This document shows, piece by piece, positions 11,444 to 23,639 of a DNA stretch of 64,000 nucleotides. Source of the DNA: Diogma glabrata (Eukaryota; Arthropoda; Insecta; Diptera; Cylindrotomidae); the NCBI GenBank assembly GCA_963693315.1, contig OY856187.1:70970033-71034032 (forward strand), in the 5' to 3' direction. The notes beneath the pieces were generated by a model. It had not been told where the DNA came from and did no database searches. It saw nothing but the letters and a program-made list of their open reading frames with translations. Positions within the stretch are counted from its first letter, which is position 1. Every line of letters starts with the position of its first letter. The translations under genes were made by a program, and so were the position numbers.

Positions 11444-14400
11444 ATGAATCCTCATCGTGATCGAGACACTGGAAGAAAATGGGCTTCGGGTGCCGAAAAA
11501 AAAAATAAGAAAAAACATACAGATATGTTAAAGAAAATTAAACCATTGACAAGTTTTTTTAATATATCATCAGGTACTAACACAACTTTTGATACAGGTG
11601 CTAGTACTTCGCAAGATGTTTCAGAAAAATTAGTAGATATTTTATCTGACCAGTCTGAAACATCCTTAGGGTCTTTATCTTTTGTTGTTTTAAATTTTGA
11701 AGTTTCTGCTGTCTTATTACCGGACACCCATGAAAAAGATTTTGAAATGAATTTGTCTCAAGAGTCTTCGTTAGCTTCCAATGATTTTGTTTTAGCTTTG
11801 AATCCCAAATTGCATGAAGCACAACAAGACATAACTGATGTGGTTATTGTTTCCGACGACCCGGCGTTATGGCCCATTTCGTTTAATGAACGAGAAAGAG
11901 TCTATATTGTTAAAAAAGAACCGAGTCAGGTTAAACAAATAAATTTTAAAGCCGATAAATCGGGTCGCAGATTTAATACTAGATTCTACACGAGAGTTCT
12001 TGCTAACGGTGAAGAAGTTTCTAGAAGCTGGCTAGTGTATTCTATACAAAATAATTCAGCATTTTGCTTTTGTTACAAATTTTTTTCTACCCGAAAAATA
12101 TGTTTATCGTCGATTGAAGGTTATTCAGATTGGAAAAATATAGATTCTAGCTTATAACAACATGATATATCTCAGGATCACATTAGCTGTATGCAAAAAT
12201 GGATGAATATGTCAGTTAATTTAAAATCAAATGCAACAATTGATCAACATTTGCAGAGAATGATAGAAAATGAGAAGAAATATTGGCGCTTGGTACTTGA
12301 ACGTTTTTTTGCTATAGTGCTAATGTTAGCTGAAAGATCATTACCTTTTCGTGCACTGAAAAAAAAATTGAAGTTCATGACAACCTCATCTCGAAGTTGG
12401 CAGTTGATTATTCATGCAAAGAAAAATTATTTGCAAACAATTCACTGTGATTGGGACAACTACACGACAACATTTTCCTAACAACAGAATGAGGTTTATT
12501 TCAAATATAAAGTGTTATGTCCAATGTAACAGTAGTTGAATAAAGATAATAACTATTTACCTGAAAAAAATTTTCTTTGGCCTTATATCATGAATTTTTC
12601 ATTTTAAAGTTTAGGTATTTGAGATTAATTGAACTATATTTTATTTTCACATAAATATTTCGTGTGATTGTCTCAACTTCATCGATTTATAATTGTAGAG
12701 TTGTTGAAGCAATTTCGTAGTTTGATTCGCCATATGTGACCGCACGGTGAGGTTGAGACAATTGCATTTCGATTGGAAATAGGACATCTTTTTTCAGTGT
12801 GGACACTTTATCAGCCTAATAATGGACACTTCTTGGCACTAGTATAACTTTTTGCAAAATTTGATCCAGTTATGTTAGAGCATCTCAAGCGAATAAAAAA
12901 TAAAGAATGCTTTGACACTTATCTTGGAAAAGATATGCAGAATGAAATAATTGGACTTATATCGAGAAGAATACTGAAAACTATCGTATATTCTGTACAG
13001 TCATCAAAATATTTTTCTGTTATCATGGATTGCACTCCTGATGTAAGTCATAAGGAACAGCTTTCAATTCTTTTGAGATGCGTTAAAATTAATCAGGAAG
13101 AAGGACAAATTGAAGAATTTTTTTGTGGTTTTTTTCACACAACTGATAGCACTGGTTCAGGTTTAGTTGAAATTTTTTTAAATTTATTAGCTGAGTTTAA
13201 TTTGGATCTAATGAATTGTCGCGGGCAATCGTATGATAATGGTGCTAACATGCGAGGGCAATACAAAGGGGTTCAAGCTTTAATCAAAGAAAAAAATCCC
13301 AGAGCTCTTTACGTTCCATGTGCTAACCACACATTTAATCTAATGTTATGTGATGCTGCAAAATCAGTATCAATTGCAATTAACTTTTTTGGTACTGTTC
13401 AACGAATTTTTATATTTTTTGCTGCATCAACCGTTCGATGGGACATACTGCAAAGTGTTTGTAAAATGACTGTTAAATCATTATCAGATACGCGTTGGGA
13501 AAGCCATATAAATACTAAATAGTATAGAAGATGTAAAAGATAATTTGGTTCAAATTATAGAAGCTTTATACAAAGTTGCAGATTCAAGTTCAATTGAAGT
13601 TGCTGTTTCTGAAACTAACGGTCTTGCAAATGAGATATCCTCATATCAGTGTTTACTTTCACTTACAATTTGGCATGATATATTGTATGAAATTAACAAA
13701 GTAAGTAAAGTTATGCAGAATCCCTCGGCAGATATTTCTATTATGATAAAATTGGTGGAAACTACGAACAAATTTTTAGAATCATTCAGAAGTGATGAAT
13801 CATTTTAAACGATTATTAAAAAATCTGAAGAAATAGCTATAAAATTAGGTACTGAGCCAGTATTCCCTCAAGTGCGGCTTAGCCGAAAACGACGTTTTTT
13901 TGAATATGAAGGAACTGATACACCTCTAAATGGAAACTCTAAATATAAAGTAGATTTTTTAATGCAATAATTGATGTTGCATTAGTAAGCTTAAATGAAA
14001 GATTCAAAATGCTTGATTCATACAACAAAATATTTGGTTTTTTAACCCGTACCGAAAAAATGCGAAGTTTAGATGCAAATGAATTGTTGCATGGTTGTAA
14101 AAATTTAGAAATATCACTGAGAAATCCTAGTACAGAAGAATCAGACGTGAACCATGAAGAGTTATACTCGGAAATAAATACATTTTTAAGAATGGAAGCT
14201 TCGGCGGAATCGAAAGATGCACTGGAAATTTTGAAGTATATTACGGCAAATTCTTTAATCGAAATTTTTCCAAATTTATTTATTGCCCTACGAATTTTAC
14301 TAACTTCCCCTATTTCAGTGGCAATCGCAGAGAGGTCATTTTCCAAATTAAAACTCTTAAAAAACTATTTACGTTCCACTATGGGTCAAGACCGCTTATC

Positions 14401-14506
14401 TGCATTAGCTTTAATTTCCATTGAAAATAAAATAAGTCAGTCCTTGGACTGTTCTGATTTAATTGATGAGTTTGCGTCTTTAAAACTCCGAAAGGTTAAG
14501 TTTTAA
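11444..14506 (+). pseudogene. hAT transposase, ZMYM1/TTF-type, inactivated
   Basis: Segments in order: 11444-12157 (Lys-rich N-terminus, then a TTF-type zinc-finger region with RRFNTRFYTRVLANGEEV, SWLVYS and FCFCYKFF); an in-frame stop at 12155; 12191-12353 (helical region ending RSLPFRA); a 446-bp insertion; 12860-13522 (catalytic core with VIMDCTPDVSHKEQLS carrying the first Asp, NCRGQSYDNGANM and VPCANHTFNLMLCD); a frameshift; 13545-13808; a stop and a frameshift; and 14009-14506, with the hAT dimerisation domain (SVAIAERSFSKLKLLKNYLRS). When intact it would have cut and pasted the element. At least four disabling changes are visible. Confidence 0.9.
12354..12799. mobile_element. Small non-autonomous inverted-repeat element inside the hAT transposase
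   Basis: The transposase frame is interrupted between RSLPFRA and PNNGHFLAL by 446 bp. It starts CACTGAAAAAA and ends TTTTTTCAGTG, a perfect 11-bp inverted repeat. It has no coding potential. The flanks share only TG, so a longer target duplication is not evident. The superfamily is not assigned. Confidence 0.75.
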
Positions 14507-16667
14507 GTCAATGTAATCGATCCTCCTAAAATCTGCGAAAAAAATAAATGGTACCGCAATTTGAGTAGTCTTATTAGTGCATCTTCAACCAAAATAAAAA
14601 AAATACTTTATGTTCATTTAAAACCTATGTGCGTTTTTTGTTTCGTTACGTTCTAATAAATATCCAAAACACAATAGAACACAAGAATTAAAAACTCAAC
14701 TAATATAATAGAAAACTTGCCTATGGCCTCGCATATGGTAAATCCGCCACTGATTTTTGGACTTGGATTGTTACTGATTAAGGTGTGATTTACTTTTTAT
14801 CGAGTGGTAAGAGAAACATTTCTAAAGATAAAACGGCTGTTTTATTAAAACTAGTTTAGAGCGACTTAAGAGCACCAGTGTGAAGCAAAGTGAATAGTGT
14901 GAAAACTGCAGATACAAAGGATCATATTCAGCGGTTATAATAAAACTAAAATAATACGAAGGGAGTTTCTCTTTCCACAACAACGCAAATTTTTGCTAAT
15001 AATTTAAACGCTTCAAAACATTTCGGCGGAATCGAAAGATGCACTGGAAATTTTGAAGTATATTACGGCAAATTCTTTAATCGAAATTTTTCCAAATTTA
15101 TTTATTGCCCAACGAATTTTACTAACTTCCCCTATTTCAGTGGCAATCGCAGAGAGGTCATTTTCCAAATTAAAACTCTTAAAAAACTATTTACGTTCCA
15201 CTATGGGTCAAGACCGCTTATCTGCATTAGCTTTAATTTCCATTGAAAATAAAATAAGTCGGTCCTTGGACTGTTCTGATTTAATTGATGAGTTTGCGTC
15301 TTTAAAACTCCGAAAGGTTAAGTTTTAAGTCAATGTAATCGATCCTCCTAAAATCTGCGAAAAAAATAAATGGTACAGCAATTTGAGTAGTCTTATTAGT
15401 GCATCTTCAACCAAAATAAAAAAAATACTTTATGTTCATTTAAAACCTATGTGCGTTTTTTGTTTCGTTACGTTCTAATAAATATCCAAAACACAATAGA
15501 ACACAAGAATTAAAAACTCAACTAATATAATAGAAAACTTGCCTATGGCCTCGCATATGGTAAATCCGCCACTGATTTTTGGACTTGGATTGTTACTGAT
15601 TAAGGTGTGATTTACTTTTTATCGAGTGGTAAGAGAAACATTTCTAAAGATAAAACGGCTGTTTTATTAAAACTAGTTTAGAGCGACTTAAGAGCACCAG
15701 TGTGAAGCAAAGTGAATAGTGTGAAAACTGCAGATACAAAGGATCATATTCAGCGGTTATAATAAAACTAAAATAATACGAAGGGAGTTTCTCTTTCCAC
15801 AACAACGCAAATTTTTGCTAATAATTTAAACGCTTCAAAACATTTCGGCGGAATCGAAAGATGCACTGGAAATTTTGAAGTATATTACGGCAAATTCTTT
15901 AATCGAAATTTTTCCAAATTTATTTATTGCCCAACGAATTTTACTAACTTCCCCTATTTCAGTGGCAATCGCAGAGAGGTCATTTTCCAAATTAAAACTC
16001 TTAAAAAACTATTTACGTTCCACTATGGGTCAAGACCGCTTATCTGCATTAGCTTTAATTTCCATTGAAAATAAAATAAGTCGGTCCTTGGACTGTTCTG
16101 ATTTAATTGATGAGTTTGCGTCTTTAAAACTCCGAAAGGTTAAGTTTTAAGTCAATGTAATCGATCCTCCTAAAATCTGCGAAAAAAATAAATGGTACAG
16201 CAATTTGAGTAGTCTTATTAGTGCATCTTCAACCAAAATAAAAAAAATACTTTATGTTCATTTAAAACCTATGTGCGTTTTTTGTTTCGTTACGTTCTAA
16301 TAAATATCCAAAACACAATAGAACACAAGAATTAAAAACTCAACTAATATAATAGAAAACTTGCCTATGGCCTCGCATATGGTAAATCCGCCACTGATTT
16401 TTGGACTTGGATTGTTACTGATTAAGGTGTGATTTACTTTTTATCGAGTGGTAAGAGAAACATTTCTAAAGATAAAACGGCTGTTTTATTAAAACTAGTT
16501 TAGAGCGACTTAAGAGCACCAGTGTGAAGCAAAGTGAATAGTGTGAAAACTGCAGATACAAAGGATCATATTCAGCGGTTATAATAAAACTAAAATAATA
16601 CGAAGGGAGTTTCTCTTTCCACAACAACGCAAATTTTTGCTAATAATTTAAACGCTTCAAAACATTT
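14201..16667 (+). repeat. Tandem triplication of an 822-bp segment: hAT 3' end plus flanking DNA
   Basis: Three head-to-tail copies, 14201-15022, 15023-15844 and 15845-16667. Each holds the last ~100 codons of the transposase (dimerisation domain), the right hAT terminus, the ATTTTTGG duplication and ~262 bp of flanking DNA. Copies 2 and 3 share differences from copy 1 (for example GCCCAACG for GCCCTACG, AAGTCGGTCC for AAGTCAGTCC, GGTACAGC for GGTACCGC), so copy 3 arose from copy 2. The open frames at 15053-15328 and 15875-16150 are truncated transposase tails and not genes. Confidence 0.95.
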
Positions 16668-17490
16668 GAGAATCTCAACGTGTAACGAGCGGCTGATAAT
16701 AGGTAGGAACTATTATAAGCAATCCTGACGAGTTGAGGATGCGCGCGTCTTGAGTTAGTTGTGACTAGCTTCAGTGCGTGGATTCGGTTAACTTATTCGC
16801 CTCCTTTTACAAATGCTGAATGCACGCGATAATTATTGGGTGAGCTGTAACAAAGGTTGAAAAATAGCTCTCAATAAAAAGCCATATCCACCCCTCCATT
16901 ATCTACAAAATTTAATTAAAAATATTTAACGCATTACATGATTGACTTAGAATCCCAACCTGCATGTAATATACAGAAAATCAACAATTAATGCTGAAAC
17001 AAAACAATGTGACTATCGAATACATAAATTATATAAATAAATTCCAAAATTGTTACACTAACCTAAACCCGTGATAGTTGATCTATGAACTATGTTAATA
17101 GTAAAAAACACCACAATACACAGATGATTGTTGAAAATTTATTGTATAAATGCCAATATTGTTGCACCAAAATAAACAGGTGATTGTTGATAATTCATTA
17201 CATAAATGCCAAAATTAACGCACCAAAATTATTAATTTAATGAATCAATTAATTTAATTATTAGTTATTAATTATTTTCACTAAATTATGAATAATGAGG
17301 ATGATGTCGTAACTAATTTAAATTACAATTGTTTGTAATAGAATTACCTTAACTGCTATGGTTTTCACAGTTGCTTTGTTTTACACTGGTTGATGAGGAA
17401 TTTGCTAAAAGTGGTGTTTATCTGTTATTTTGATTATAAGGTTATTCTATAATTAAACTATAAATTTTATTAATTATTGCTAATTATTTA
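16668..17490. other. Non-coding sequence (probable TRP-gamma intron 1)
   Basis: The single-copy continuation of the hAT target flank. AT-rich, with no convincing coding sequence, RNA gene or repeat. Confidence 0.5.
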
Positions 17491-18922
17491 ATAAAAAAAG
17501 TCGGACAAGTGCGAGTAAAACTCGCTCGCCAATGGTTCCGTGGATGTTTTACCCTCCTTACACCCATCCCCTAAACACACAGAAATATAATTATTTGAGA
17601 GTTCGCTATAATTTTCGTTCAAAATATAGCAAACTTCCTGTCTCTATGAATTTTTTCAATTTTTTCTGTCAATCAGTGTCGAAACGTAGAGGGAGGGGGA
17701 AATGGTCTGGAATTTGCACATTTTTTAGAATAAATCAAAAACTGTGCACCGCAAAATTCTAAAAAAATTGTAATGTCTTGGAAATTTGATGCTCTTTCAA
17801 ATGATACCCCACTCGCTTGGGATCAAAAAAAGTTTTTTTTTACCATCCTTACACCCATCCCCTAAACACACAGAAATATAATTATTTGAGAGTTCGCTAT
17901 AATTTTCGTTCAAAATATAGCAAACTTCCTGACTCCATGAATTTTTTCAATTTTTTCTGTCTATCAGTGTCGAAACTTAAGGGGAGGGGGGGGGGGGTAA
18001 TGGTTGGAATTTGCACATTTTTTAGAATAACTCAAAAACTGTGCACCGAAAAATTCTAAAAAAAATTGCTGAGTTCCTGAAATTTGGTGTTTTTTCAAAA
18101 ACCGAGTGGGGGGTTTGGTCAAAAACATTTTTTTCACCCTTCCCCACCCCAATCCCTTAAAAGCAAAAAAATTATAATTATTTGAGAGTTCGCTATATTT
18201 TTTGTTCAGAGTTTATCAAACTTTCTGTCTCTGTGATTTTTTTCAAATTTTTCTGTTAATTAGCATCGAAATGCAAGGGGGGGGGGACCAACTTTTTGTA
18301 GCACTTTTTTGAGAATAATTCAAAAACAGTGCATCGCAAAATTCTAAAAAAAATTGTAATGTTTCTTAATTTTGGTGCTCTTTCAAATGACACCCCGCAT
18401 GACCTGATTTAAATGATGTTTTTACCCCTTAACACTCCCACCCCTTTAATAAATATAGTTATGAGTATCTGCCACTTTTCTATATTTTTCATTAAAAACC
18501 TACCCATTTTTCTATGATTCCAAATATATTTCAAGATTTTCGATGAAGTAGGGTCGGAGTTAATCGGGGCAATAAAACATCGAGAAAACGTCTTTTTTCA
18601 AAATTATACAAAAAGTGGTGAGGTGTAAAATTCCAAAATATATTTTTAAATGATGCTGAAATGAAGCCCTTTCATATGATACCCTACTCGTCTCGATAAA
18701 AAAATGAATGTTTTCAAAGGCTTTTCATCGTACCTCTTTAAAACAAACGAACACTACTTTATTTATTTTTTTAACCCGCCATCTTGTGTGGATAGGTTAG
18801 TTTTATAAGCACCTCAAATTTTAAGTTTATCGGATTAACGGTTCACGAGATGATCGAAATAATGTGAAAAACACGTTTTGCTTTCACCAATAGTGTTCCG
18901 TATAAAAAACGGAACCCTAAAA
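17491..18922 (+). repeat. Dispersed insect repeat with GTCGGACAAGTGCGAG head and ACGGAACCCTAAAAA tail
   Basis: The start AAAAAAAGTCGGACAAGTGCG, the following ACTCGCTCGCCAATGGTTCCGT and the end AAACGGAACCCTAAAAA match, from memory, a repeat signature common in many insect genomes, particularly Lepidoptera. Inside, a ~293-bp unit is repeated about four times, starting near 17548, 17838, 18130 and 18420 (landmarks CCCATCCCCTAAACACACAG, TTATTTGAGAGTTCGCTATA, CAAAAACTGTGCACCG). Copies decay to the right. G-runs at 17690 and 17985 lie in equivalent positions. The superfamily is unclear to me. Confidence 0.7.
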
Positions 18923-20650
18923 ACTATTGTTATCAAAAAAATTAAATGAATTTACACTTATTATGAATAAAAAAAATTAAACCATATATTAAACCTTAGG
19001 ATGTTGATTAGAATGTTGACTTAGATGTTGACCAAATATTCTCTCATCCTATGAATGCACACATCGTAATATCTAGAAATTTATTACAAAAAAATCTCAA
19101 AGAAATGCAATTTCCAATATGTAATCATAGATGAAGGATTCAACTTAAGTAAATATGAAAAATGATGAAGTTTCAATTTAGAAATTATCTGAAAATCAAA
19201 ATTAAAATATGTTTCGTCATCGTCGCTTTGGCTAAGTTGTGTAAGACACACGGGATTTGAACATATGTCTCTGATGAATGTAGTTCGAATCCTGACACGA
19301 AACACAAAATTTTTCTAAAGGAATTTTAGAGAAAATGAAAAAGTTATTTCGAATTGCAAAATTCAAGTGATTTCCAATATGTACTTAAGCTTAATTGTTC
19401 ACAAAAACCCATCCAAATTAAACCATAATGTTATTATTACGTTATCCGAATCTTGAGGATCTTGACAATCTGTCTAGAAACCAATATTTTCAAAGCAAAA
19501 ATCGAAAAATATTAACCTATTAACTTATTGTACTAAAAGGAATAGAACGAATAATATGAGTTGACATCGGCAGTCGACTGACTGACGATATAGGATCTGT
19601 AAATCAACTTTCACGTCTTTCACGTCACGTCATTTTAGAGCTAGCCTCTAGGTAACAAACGCAATCCATTAACGCAACCATTGGGCGGGGCATTTTTAAA
19701 ATGTTCATATTACCACCCTTTATTGTGGAGCATGATTGCTTATTTAAAGTCATGCATAACACACTGTTCTACTTCTGGTTAATTTTTACCTTAGAGAGCA
19801 AATTGTGTTTAAGATTTGTAAAATTTTACGCAAACCGTTAAACATAGAACACTTCTAAAATTGAACAAAGCTTTGTCTTACGAGGCTTTTTAGAGTTAAG
19901 TTTTTATGAATCGTAAACTTTATGCTAGCTATAAAATAGTGGATCTGTATGGATCCCAACTATCCAGACATTTCTAAATGTATAGAAAATAAATACACAA
20001 AACAAAACAATACACAATAGCAATATATGATGACCAAATTTGCAGTTTTTTGAAAGCTTGTCGAAATCCGTTAGACCATGTCTAACATCAAGCATCAAGC
20101 TTACGTAATAGTCCAAAAGGCACCGTTGCAAATAAAAAAGTCATTTGATATCGGTGGATTGTTATTAGTTATGGTTATAATCACATGCATCTGATGATAA
20201 ATCTTTGGGTCAGCTGCTATAGTAGTTCGGGTGTGGTTTTGCTGGATTTCTAAACTGGTAAGAAAATTAAACTTCAAAAGTTATTTGATGCTGTTTAAAA
20301 ATTTACATGATGCATTTACTGATAGGGGATTATATAGGTCAGCTACTCACGTTCATCTGCATAAAAATGCAATACGGTAAAGTAATTTGATGCCGGATGA
20401 AATGCATACGATTTATAACACCATTCAAAATAAAAAAACAACAGTTAACTACAGCAGTATCTTAGAACGCATGTTGTTGTGTGACTTTGGTCTTAAAAGC
20501 TTTTTATGTGCGGTTGTGATAAATATAATAATTCCTACAACACAAAACATGTTATTTAAAAAAAAATATTAATATTACAAAGTAGGTCAATCTGATTTTG
20601 GGTTTTTTCGATCACTAAAATTATATTTGAATTGATCAATCAAATTTCAA
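18923..20650. other. Non-coding sequence (probable TRP-gamma intron 1)
   Basis: No recognisable coding sequence, RNA gene or strong repeat. Confidence 0.5.
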
Positions 20651-20656
20651 ATATTT

Positions 20657-23500
20657 TGTTAGATTAGATTAGATTAAATTCGGTGGTGATATGTAGTACT
20701 GCGACCAAAATGATGTATGTACTACTCTTTGGTGAATACTCAATTAGAGCACCTCCTCCAATCCAACCTCCTTAAGAATTTTCAGGACAGGGAATTTATG
20801 TATGTCATTCCCGTCAATGTTATAGTCCCCCAGATGCAATCTTCTCTTGGAGATCAAGGCTCCACAATCTTTGAGAAAATTAGTTCGGATGTCCTTTTCC
20901 AATAGACACAATCTAAATTCGTCTTTCGGTTCCACCACAATGTTCTTAAGGTGTTTTCTTAGTTTATACTTTATAGTGTCCTGTTAGACCACCTTTCAGT
21001 ATTCTCAAGTTGTTCCTATTAAACCTAGAGCACATTACTGCCTTAAGCTTTTGGACTGCCTTAGGTCCGCCGTGCTGTTCCAGGCTATGAACCATACGAT
21101 CATAATTACTTCTTTCCTCCTTTCGTGGATAGTTTTTGCCCGCAATCCAAAAATGGGATCTGGCCGACAAAATGTGATAAAGCACCTCGTCTTGCCAACG
21201 TGTTGGCTTCTTCATTACCTGCGTTACCTGTGGCTACGCTCCTAGCTTGCAAGTATTTTACTTGAACTAGCAAACCTATCGCGTAACACCAGAGCAAATA
21301 TTGTAGCCTATAATTTTACAGTTCATATAAAAAGGTGCAGAACTGTTGCTTTTCGGCATGATTTTTTTCAACAGAATCTTTCATCCATCAAATGCCTTAC
21401 CTTCATTGGTTTTTTCTGGTAGCTTTAATCCTCAAACTTTCAAAGTTAGCGTCCATAAATTTCTTAAACAAACTGAATAATTATTCAAACTTAATCCTAA
21501 TCCCTAGTTGGGCATGGTAAAGACGTTAATTTATAATGCGATGGAAAATGTTCTCATTGCCTCCTTGATGCAAATACAGGATAGCCTCCACACGCCTTCC
21601 AACTTTGACTTCACAGCATTAAGCTGGGCTCTTTTGCTCCATGCGACTGACTATAATTGATGGCTGGTCTCACTATCATTATGCACATCCATCTCAGGAT
21701 AACTGGGATTCACCCCTATATTTTACCCGTAAGGTTTTTGCATACCATCAGAGTTCTTACGGCTTTGCTTACCACTGCCTTCATCTGAATTGTCCACAGG
21801 AGTTTGCAATCGAAAATTACTCCAAGATAGGTCTTATATGTAGATTCAATTATGGAGGTCCATGACGGGTTTCATGTTAAGTTTTCTGTTCTTTGTGAAA
21901 AGAACTACCGTAGTTTTACTTACATGATTCAAACTTATCTCTGGCGATAATGACTATGTCATCTGCATCCCTTAAACATTTAATGCCCTGGTTACTCTAC
22001 ATAACTAGAATTTCATCCACTACCACTCCACATGAGGTGAGATAAGACTTCACCTTGCGGACAGTCCCTAGTGGTGCCAAGACCGATTTTACGACAAACA
22101 ACCCGTTCTCCGCTATTCTAGTTCTGCTATTCAGTCAATTATGGTGCTATCAACCTTTTTCCCACTTAAAGCCTCCTTGACCGCTCCTTGTGAGATGTTA
22201 TTGAAAGCTCCTTCATTGTCTAGCATTGCAACAGACAGCAACTTAGATCAAAATGCTGACACTGCTTTGGCGTGGTGGACATTCACTTGAGCCACGTGCA
22301 AACTTTCTGCCGCCTCCATTAGATGTGGAAAGGGGCGTATCTGTTCCTTCATCCAGGAACAACCTCACCTTCTCCTCGGTCTCCATGTTCTCGATACTAC
22401 TGCAATTATCTGTAGCAGCATCCTCCCCTTATGTTGCTAAAGTTGCGGTTTCCTCTCCGACCGGTGATGTTATATGTGGTGCTTCCTTAAGATGTCAATA
22501 GCTCCCTCATCTCCCGTTCCTTCAGCCGTTGGTTTTCTAAACCTATGAACAACTACTTTACCAAACTAGTAGTTGAGAGTATGCCCCACCTCCGATAAGA
22601 CTGTCTTTGTCTTATCATCAATCAGTGCAGACAGGCGTTGACCTGCGCTCTCATTCCGACGATTTCCCGACAGGCCGGAATTTTGCACCTGTAGCAGAGT
22701 GAGAGATTTTTCCCTGGTCTGCCTAGTACTCCTAGGAAGAAAGACTCCAATCTTGTGAGTAATCGGAATGTCATCTCTCATTTTCATCTCAAGTAGATGC
22801 TTACCGACTTCCACTTCAGGTACAACAGACGCGAGCCATTTAACCGTCCATCTGTCATTGCACTGTACCACCACATGACCAAGTTTGAAGTGAATATCGT
22901 CAAACCCGATCTAGTGATTAGCTCATCCTTTCGTTAGTTAATTCCCTAGCCCTGCCTCGATTAGCTTCATATCCTTCACACTGAGCATCGTCTGAGGATA
23001 ATTCACATCCAAAATAGCCACTTCAGTTGCCGTAATAAATCCAGCATAGCTGGTGCTTGGATTGAGATGGTGTTGCTCTCTATTCTGACGGGTGGATATT
23101 CTTTCCTTTTTAGTTGCATTGTCCTGCGGCGTCGTGGACTCTTTGGACCGCGTCACGTTATCTGCTCCGACAGTTGGGGCATTCCCTTTCCTTTTCAGAG
23201 CTTTTCTCTTTGAGTTCTAGGTACTTCCTGGTACCAGATCCACAGAGCCCCTCCCTCAGTGGGTTGTTCAGTTCTCAAAGCTGGTTTAAAGGGTGGTATA
23301 GGTGGATCTCTATGCTTTTTACTTTTAACAAATAAGTTTGGCACAGTGCTACTTAATGCCGGGACATAAGCTATACTGCCCCCTGCCACAGCAGTGACAC
23401 TTGTCTCTGGTACACTATCCTAACATCAGTACGACAAAGATACTCGCTTCTGCGACTACCGCTTGTACTCTCTTCCCTCGTCAGCGCAGTGACGTAACGC
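20657..23500 (-). mobile_element. Decayed LINE with DUF4780 ORF1, reverse transcriptase and RNase H
   Basis: Read on the minus strand: ORF1 (23390-22566) carries a DUF4780-like domain; the reverse transcriptase region (about 22250-21900) shows PQGEVLSHLMWSGVV and DADDIVIIARD; an RNase H tail shows GNAGNEEANTLARRGA (about 21225-21175) and GGLTGHYKV; and a final FRLCLLEKDIRTNFLKDCGAL box (about 20915-20850) fits the C-terminal RLC...C-AL motif of R1/Jockey-type elements. The 3' end near 20660-20677 is three tandem TCTAA units. Many frameshifts and stops make it inactive. Confidence 0.75.
22566..23390 (-). pseudogene. LINE ORF1 with DUF4780-like domain
   Basis: Three overlapping-frame pieces (23389-23195, 23156-22938, 22874-22566) encode, in order, a basic/proline-rich head, TEVAILDVNYPQTMLSVKDM with KLIEAGLGN, then DRWTVKWLASVVPEVEVG, THKIGVFLP and LLQVQNSGL with SALIDDKT. 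A 'VAI-D-NYP...L....IE' start followed by 'W....VP' and 'L--QN-GL' and a late 'IDD-T' is the order I know for DUF4780, a domain found in arthropod LINE ORF1 proteins. Its biochemical role is not established. Frameshifts separate the pieces. Confidence 0.6.
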
Positions 23501-23639
23501 CTTCTATTTTTGTTTGTGTTGTTTTGTTTTTTAAAAATATTTTTCTTCATTTTGATTCCATAAGTTTAATGGGAAATAAGGTCGACCAAGTCAGGGTCCT
23601 GTTAACTTGGCAAGGCAAAATACACCTGGAGGGCACTCG

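Larger units (their letters stand above)
10835..14752 (+). mobile_element. Complete hAT element (3918 bp) with perfect 8-bp target duplications
   Basis: The left end reads CAGTGGCGGTTTTA; the right end, read inward, is CAGTGGCGGATTTACC. The 8-bp ATTTTTGG occurs at 10827-10834 and again at 14753-14760. Inside is a ZMYM/TTF-type hAT transposase on the plus strand, inactivated by stops and frameshifts and by a small inserted element. The subterminal words TGGCCTCGCAT (left) and GGCCTCGCATATGG (right) may be transposase-binding sites. The element lies in probable intron 1 of TRP-gamma, in the sense orientation, and its right end takes part in a tandem triplication. Confidence 0.95.

Noticed and set aside
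15053..16150. Two identical 91-codon proteins
   Set aside because: They are tail fragments of the hAT transposase in tandem duplicate segments, without their own promoters.
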